DNA from: CAYUIS01 sp964444825
GTDB lineage: Bacteria > Chloroflexota > Anaerolineae > B4-G1
NCBI GenBank assembly: GCA_964444825.1
Contig: CAYUIS010000169.1
Coordinates: forward strand, 1 to 9,498
DNA length: 9,498 nucleotides
Direction of reading: 5' to 3'
The notes beneath the pieces are model-generated. The model did not search any database. It saw nothing but the letters and a program-made list of their open reading frames with translations, and had not been told where the DNA came from. A program made the position numbers and the translations under genes. Below, one piece after another: positions 6,487 through 9,498 of this stretch. Within the stretch, counting starts at the first letter, position 1; every line of letters begins with the position of its first letter.

Positions 6487-6515
6487 AGTATACCCCATAG
6501 TGCTTCTGTTTTCAA
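6487..6515 (-). promoter_or_regulatory. Near-consensus sigma-70 promoter of the lipoprotein operon
   Basis: On the minus strand TTGAAA (-35, plus-strand 6510-6515) is separated by exactly 17 bases from TATACT (-10, plus-strand 6487-6492). Each hexamer keeps most consensus positions. The predicted start of transcription is near 6480, giving a leader of about 25 bases to the GTG at 6456. No clear operator palindrome was seen overlapping it. The promoter would serve the lipoprotein, AI-2E-like and CD-NTase-like genes. Confidence 0.75.
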
Positions 6516-6622
6516 ATGCCAGGTCATCTACTATACGCTTCGCCAGCAACAAGAGTTGCACGACTGGGGCTCTGCCGACCCCCGTAGACTGATCAGACCG
6601 GCCCTCCCGTTCTCTGACGCAC

Positions 6623-6645
6623 GGTGGGCATTTTGTGGCCCAACC
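6623..6645 (-). terminator. Weak hairpin after the HEAT-repeat gene
   Basis: On the minus strand GGTTGGGC (6645-6638) can pair with GCCCACC (6629-6623), with one bulged T and an eight-base loop, five bases after the stop codon of the HEAT-repeat gene. No U-run follows. Its position at the end of operon B is suitable for a terminator, but the structure is modest. The rest of the 194-base gap 6457-6650 holds the operon A promoter and nothing else I can recognise. Confidence 0.3.
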
Positions 6646-6650
6646 CCAAG

Positions 6651-7226
6651 CTAAATGTCAAGCTCTGCCAAATGCTGGCTCTTGATCCAACCTTTGGGAA
6701 ACGGCGCGTTTTCGTCGATCAGCAGGTTTACGGCCTTCCGGGCCCTCGACCTGACCGCAGCGCTGGCATCCCGCTCGAGCGACGAGATTCTGGTGACGAT
6801 TCCCCCAGCCCTTGTGGGGTACTTGCGGCCCACGATACATAACCCAACGATGGTCCAGCTCCTGACAAACGCGCTCTCGTCGTCCAAAAGATCGAGCAGC
6901 GCCCCCGTTATGTCATCGACCAGGTCTCTATACAGGGCCAGATGCCCCAGGATCATGGCGATATGGAACCGCGCCATCGCTACCCGCTCCTGCCGCACAG
7001 TCTGGATGAGCTCGGACATGCGATCGACGAATAGATCAGGCCTGGATCGGCAGACCTTTTCTAGGGCGTCGGCCGCTCGCCCTCGAATCACATCGTCTGG
7101 CTCACTCAAACCCGCGAACAGCTCGCCAAACAAGCCAGGATTGTCAAGGACGACCTTGACCACCTCGTTCGCCATACCATCCGAGCGAAGGTCCCCGCCG
7201 GACAACCATCCCAAGAGTTGGCTCAT
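6651..7226 (-). CDS. Small HEAT-repeat protein
   Basis: This 191-residue soluble, mostly helical protein has the spacing and residues of HEAT/armadillo-like repeats. Examples are EPDDVIRGRAADALEKV (42-58), DDESAFVRSWTIVGLCIV (115-132) and RDASAAVRSRARKAVNLLI (152-170), each with the D..VR..A..AL style of the family. Such proteins are usually scaffolds for protein contacts; no catalytic motif is visible. The ATG at 7226 is chosen over a longer form to 7325 because AGGAG (7233-7237) lies six bases upstream and because it makes an ATGA overlap with the rlmA stop. It is the last gene of operon B and should be translationally coupled to rlmA. Its C-terminus has a PKGWIKS segment (177-183). The partner is unknown, and a link to ribosome modification is only suggested by location. 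Confidence 0.82.
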   Translation of the reverse strand: MSQLLGWLSGGDLRSDGMANEVVKVVLDNPGLFGELFAGLSEPDDVIRGRAADALEKVCRSRPDLFVDRMSELIQTVRQERVAMARFHIAMILGHLALYRDLVDDITGALLDLLDDESAFVRSWTIVGLCIVGRKYPTRAGGIVTRISSLERDASAAVRSRARKAVNLLIDENAPFPKGWIKSQHLAELDI

Positions 7227-8122
7227 TGCCCTCTCCTGCAGAATCTGAGGATGATAAATCCAACACTGGCGCGTATCTCCTTTATGGCCGTGGCAGCTTT
7301 GCGCGTCACTTCCGACAAGTGCCAATAGTTCGGTGTCATCTGGATCAGGTCGGATACATCGTCCTCGTTCAGGGCTATGTCGTACCCTATTGTCTGTTCA
7401 GCAACCAGCTCAAATGGTCCCGACATCTGCTCGACCACCCGCTCCCGCTTGTCCGTTTCAATATCCAGCAGGTCCAGCTCCGACCGCAGATTCGCCAAGT
7501 GGGCTGGGTGGGGGATGACCACGAGCAGCAGGCCACCCCGCACGCTCACCCTGGCGAATTCGACGGGATTCCTGGGGGCAAAGACGTTGAGTACCACTTG
7601 GACAGACTCCTCCGCCAGTAATATCCTCTGCTTGGTGCTGCCGACAAAGAACCAGATCCCATCATACCGCTTCGCGGCGAGTCTCACGGCCTCCTTTGAT
7701 ATGTCCGCACCAAAGTAACGAATGTCGGCGCCCGCGCCGTGCTCATCAAGATAGCGCCTCAACCAGCCTACATAGTGACCTTCGCCGCAGCCTACGTCGG
7801 CGATGCAGGTGGGAGACGATGACTCACCGAAGCTGGTGGCCTCCATCAAGTGGCCGTAGATATGTCTGTTGATTCCGTCTGAGAGCGGCGTATAGAAGCC
7901 ACGATCCAAGAAACGTCGGCGCGCTCGCAGCATGTCCTTCGTATCCCCCAGCACCCTTTGTCGTCTCCGGCCTGGTAGCAGCAGATTGACATAGCCCTCG
8001 CGGGAAACATCAAACGAGTGGGAGCTTGGGCACTTGAGCACGTTATCGACCTTGGCAAGGCCAGCCTCGCAGATCGGGCAGATCAAAGGCCACACGCTCT
8101 GTTTTGAACTGGAAACCTTCAT
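7223..8122 (-). CDS. rlmA: 23S rRNA (guanine-N1)-methyltransferase RlmA
   Basis: RlmA transfers a methyl group from S-adenosylmethionine to N1 of a guanine in the hairpin 35 loop of 23S rRNA (G745 in the RlmA-I type, G748 in the TlrB/RlmA-II type, which affects macrolide response). The 299-residue protein has the N-terminal zinc finger C15-x2-C18 and C31-x3-H35, followed by the family signature FDVSREGYVNLLLP (37-50). GDTKDMLRARRRFL (59-72) and FYTPLSD (76-82) come next. The SAM-binding motif is DVGCGEGHY (109-117), and the late MTPNYWH element (262-268) is also conserved. The site specificity (745 or 748) cannot be told from sequence alone here. The ATG shares an ATGA with the alcohol dehydrogenase stop and has only a weak leader, so translation is probably coupled. 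Confidence 0.92.
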   Translation of the reverse strand: MKVSSSKQSVWPLICPICEAGLAKVDNVLKCPSSHSFDVSREGYVNLLLPGRRRQRVLGDTKDMLRARRRFLDRGFYTPLSDGINRHIYGHLMEATSFGESSSPTCIADVGCGEGHYVGWLRRYLDEHGAGADIRYFGADISKEAVRLAAKRYDGIWFFVGSTKQRILLAEESVQVVLNVFAPRNPVEFARVSVRGGLLLVVIPHPAHLANLRSELDLLDIETDKRERVVEQMSGPFELVAEQTIGYDIALNEDDVSDLIQMTPNYWHLSEVTRKAATAIKEIRASVGFIILRFCRRGQ

Positions 8123-9147
8123 CCAATCCTAAGCACTTTGGCCCCTCGGATCTTGCGGGTCTTGAGCTCGACCAGCGCTCGGTTCGCCTCCTCCAGCCGG
8201 AACTCTTGCACCTCGGGCCGGATGGGTATCTCGGCAGCCAGCTCCAGGAACTCGGCCACGTCAGCCCGTGCCACATTGGCCACGCTTTTGATTTCCTTCT
8301 CCATCCACAGGTGAGCGGGATAGTTCAGTTTCAACAGATACTCCTTGTCCGCCTCTTCCTTCCGGATCGCGTTGATCACCAGCCGACCGCCAGGTTTCAG
8401 GTTCTTGAGCGCCTCCACCACCGGTTTCCACGCCGGCGTGGTGTCGATGATGCTGTCGAGTTTCTCAGGGGACTCATCCGCCGTATCCCCTGCCCAGACA
8501 GCCCCCAGCTCTCGCGCAAACTCCCCCTGTTGAGGGCTTCGGGTGAACACGAATACCCGTGTGCTTGGGTATTTATGTCTGACCAAATTGAGCACCAGGT
8601 GGCCCGAGGCTCCGAATCCGGTCAGTCCCAGCTTTTGTCCGTCCTCCAGGCCGGTCAGCCGCAGAGAACGATAGCCGATTGCCCCGGCGCACAACAGGGG
8701 AGCGGCGTCGGTATCTGACAACCGGTCGGGAATCCGAAAGGCAAAGTCCTCCAACACCGTCATATACTCCGCGTATCCACCGTATGCATCCCGACCGGTA
8801 GCCTGAAAGTCACGGCACAGATTCTCGTGTCCGGCCAGGCAGAACTCGCACGCCCCGCAAGCTGAATAGATCCAGGCGATCCCAACTCTGTCCCCGGCCT
8901 GAAAACCTTTTACCAGCCTACCCGTCTCCTCGACCCTGCCCACCACTTGGTGGCCCAGCACCATCGGCAGGATCGGCGGGGGCGTTCGGCCCTCGATCTC
9001 GTCCAGTTCGGTGTGACACACGCCGCAGGTAGAGACCCTGACCAGAATCTCCTTCTCCCTGGGCGCGGGATCCGGCAGCTCTGCCAGCGTTAGTGGCGTT
9101 TTGTTCTGCGTCAGGCTGGCAAGCGCCTCCAGCACCATAGCCCTCAT
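8119..9147 (-). CDS. Zinc-dependent medium-chain alcohol dehydrogenase
   Basis: This cytoplasmic NAD(P)-dependent alcohol/aldehyde oxidoreductase of the MDR superfamily is 342 residues long, the normal length. Catalytic zinc ligands are C41 (in CGVCHTE), H66 (in LGHQ) and C153. The structural zinc lobe has C97, C100, C103 and C111. The Rossmann motif is GFGASG (177-182). The second strand ends in FTRS (201-204) with no acidic residue, which suggests NADP(H) preference, though this is inference. The usual GHE reads GHQ, as in one AdhA-like subgroup. The ATG has AAGGAGGG (9153-9160) five bases upstream and shares one base with the preceding stop (TGATG). The gene sits between a cysteine-rich redox family protein and rlmA. 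The natural substrate cannot be named. Confidence 0.92.
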   Translation of the reverse strand: MRAMVLEALASLTQNKTPLTLAELPDPAPREKEILVRVSTCGVCHTELDEIEGRTPPPILPMVLGHQVVGRVEETGRLVKGFQAGDRVGIAWIYSACGACEFCLAGHENLCRDFQATGRDAYGGYAEYMTVLEDFAFRIPDRLSDTDAAPLLCAGAIGYRSLRLTGLEDGQKLGLTGFGASGHLVLNLVRHKYPSTRVFVFTRSPQQGEFARELGAVWAGDTADESPEKLDSIIDTTPAWKPVVEALKNLKPGGRLVINAIRKEEADKEYLLKLNYPAHLWMEKEIKSVANVARADVAEFLELAAEIPIRPEVQEFRLEEANRALVELKTRKIRGAKVLRIG

Positions 9148-9498
9148 CAGATCCCTCCTTCAACCCGCTCGTCGAGCAACTGCAACGCTATCCTCGTGGC
9201 TTCCTCTGCATAGTGATAACACCGGTCGATCACGCTGTTCGCTTCGAATCGTTCCTGTCCTTCGGGCATGCTCAAATCGCATCCGGTCAACTGCTGGCAA
9301 TTTGTGGAGCCAAACCTGTTCTCAAATCTCTGCACCAGCTCCCTGACGAGGGCATAGGTCTCCTCAACCGATTTCTCCGGTGAGTCTCGACCGGTCGCCA
9401 GGCCAAGCCCCACAATCGCCCCGCTGATCGCCCCACACTGACCACTGGTCCTCGCCACGCCACTGCAGAATCCGGTGGCGATTCTGGGTATCAAATCT
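9147..9498 (-). CDS. C_GCAxxG_C_C family putative redox protein (N-terminus missing)
   Basis: The 3' part of a gene is cut by the window edge; the reading frame stays open to 9498. The visible 115 or so residues match the putative redox-active C_GCAxxG_C_C family. They contain an IATGFCSG segment, then GQCGAISGAIVGLGLATG, in which the cysteine and the CGAxxG core are conserved. A helical ELVQRFENRFGSTNC segment and further cysteines before and within GC and DRCYHYAEEA follow. The family often sits near redox enzymes; its biochemical role is unsettled. A TTG at 9494 could be read as a start but falls in the middle of the conserved domain, so the true start is outside. The stop overlaps the alcohol dehydrogenase ATG by one base, which suggests coupled expression. 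Confidence 0.85.
   Translation of the reverse strand, partial: DLIPRIATGFCSGVARTSGQCGAISGAIVGLGLATGRDSPEKSVEETYALVRELVQRFENRFGSTNCQQLTGCDLSMPEGQERFEANSVIDRCYHYAEEATRIALQLLDERVEGGI
9153..9160 (-). promoter_or_regulatory. Ribosome binding site of the alcohol dehydrogenase gene
   Basis: AAGGAGGG on the minus strand, five bases before the ATG at 9147, lies inside the last codons of the C_GCAxxG_C_C gene and confirms this start over a second ATG three codons later. Confidence 0.8.

Noticed and set aside
6530..6558. Second possible -10 (TATAGT on the minus strand) upstream of the operon A promoter
   Set aside because: No acceptable -35 hexamer lies 16-18 bases upstream; the nearby TTGTTG is only 11 bases away.
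6457..6561. Longer forms of the lipoprotein starting up to 6561
   Set aside because: They would place a hydrophilic stretch ahead of the signal peptide and extend upstream of the predicted transcription start; the GTG with GGGAGG is much better.
6655..7248. Open frame of 197 codons on the plus strand
   Set aside because: It is antisense to the HEAT-repeat gene, with serine/arginine-rich low-complexity translation and no ribosome binding site; a shadow frame.
8104..8718. Open frame of 204 codons on the plus strand
   Set aside because: It is antisense to the alcohol dehydrogenase, whose zinc and Rossmann motifs prove the other strand is coding.

Overview
The window looks like ordinary chromosome from a moderately GC-rich bacterium, most likely a member of the Chloroflexota (Anaerolineae-like). 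This placement is an inference. It rests on a divergent ResB/CcsA-like pair, an unusual cysteine-rich ferredoxin, a tRNA gene without an encoded CCA end, frequent GTG starts and long chains of overlapping genes. No integrase, transposase, CRISPR array or rRNA was seen.

Plus-strand half (1-3667). A complete tRNA-Thr(CGT) opens the window and is followed by a perfect GC-rich hairpin. Four tightly packed genes follow: a ResB-like four-helix membrane protein, a CcsA-like polytopic membrane protein starting at GTG one base after the ResB stop, uridine kinase (udk), and a 310-residue protein carrying two classical [4Fe-4S] motifs plus two extra cysteine clusters. The ferredoxin gene overlaps udk by 32 bases.

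Minus-strand operon A (6515 down to 3673). A near-consensus sigma-70 promoter (TTGAAA, 17 bp, TATACT) drives a DUF2807-type lipoprotein with an alternating GLG/GGG repeat of about 20 residues. An AI-2E-family membrane transporter-like protein comes next. The last gene is a CD-NTase/SMODS-type nucleotidyltransferase-fold protein, the family that makes cyclic oligonucleotide signals in CBASS and related immunity. In this copy two of the three expected metal-binding acidic positions appear replaced (Gly and Arg), and no CBASS effector or accessory gene is visible. It ends 5 bases from the ferredoxin stop in a convergent arrangement.

Minus-strand operon B (9498 down to 6651). Four genes are chained by stop/start overlaps of 1-4 bases: a C_GCAxxG_C_C family redox-type protein (truncated by the window edge), a zinc-dependent medium-chain alcohol dehydrogenase, the 23S rRNA guanine methyltransferase RlmA, and a small HEAT-repeat protein.

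The best candidates for something undescribed are the apparently inactive CD-NTase-like protein co-transcribed with a membrane protein and a lipoprotein, the degenerate cytochrome-c-synthetase-like pair, and the multi-cluster ferredoxin.
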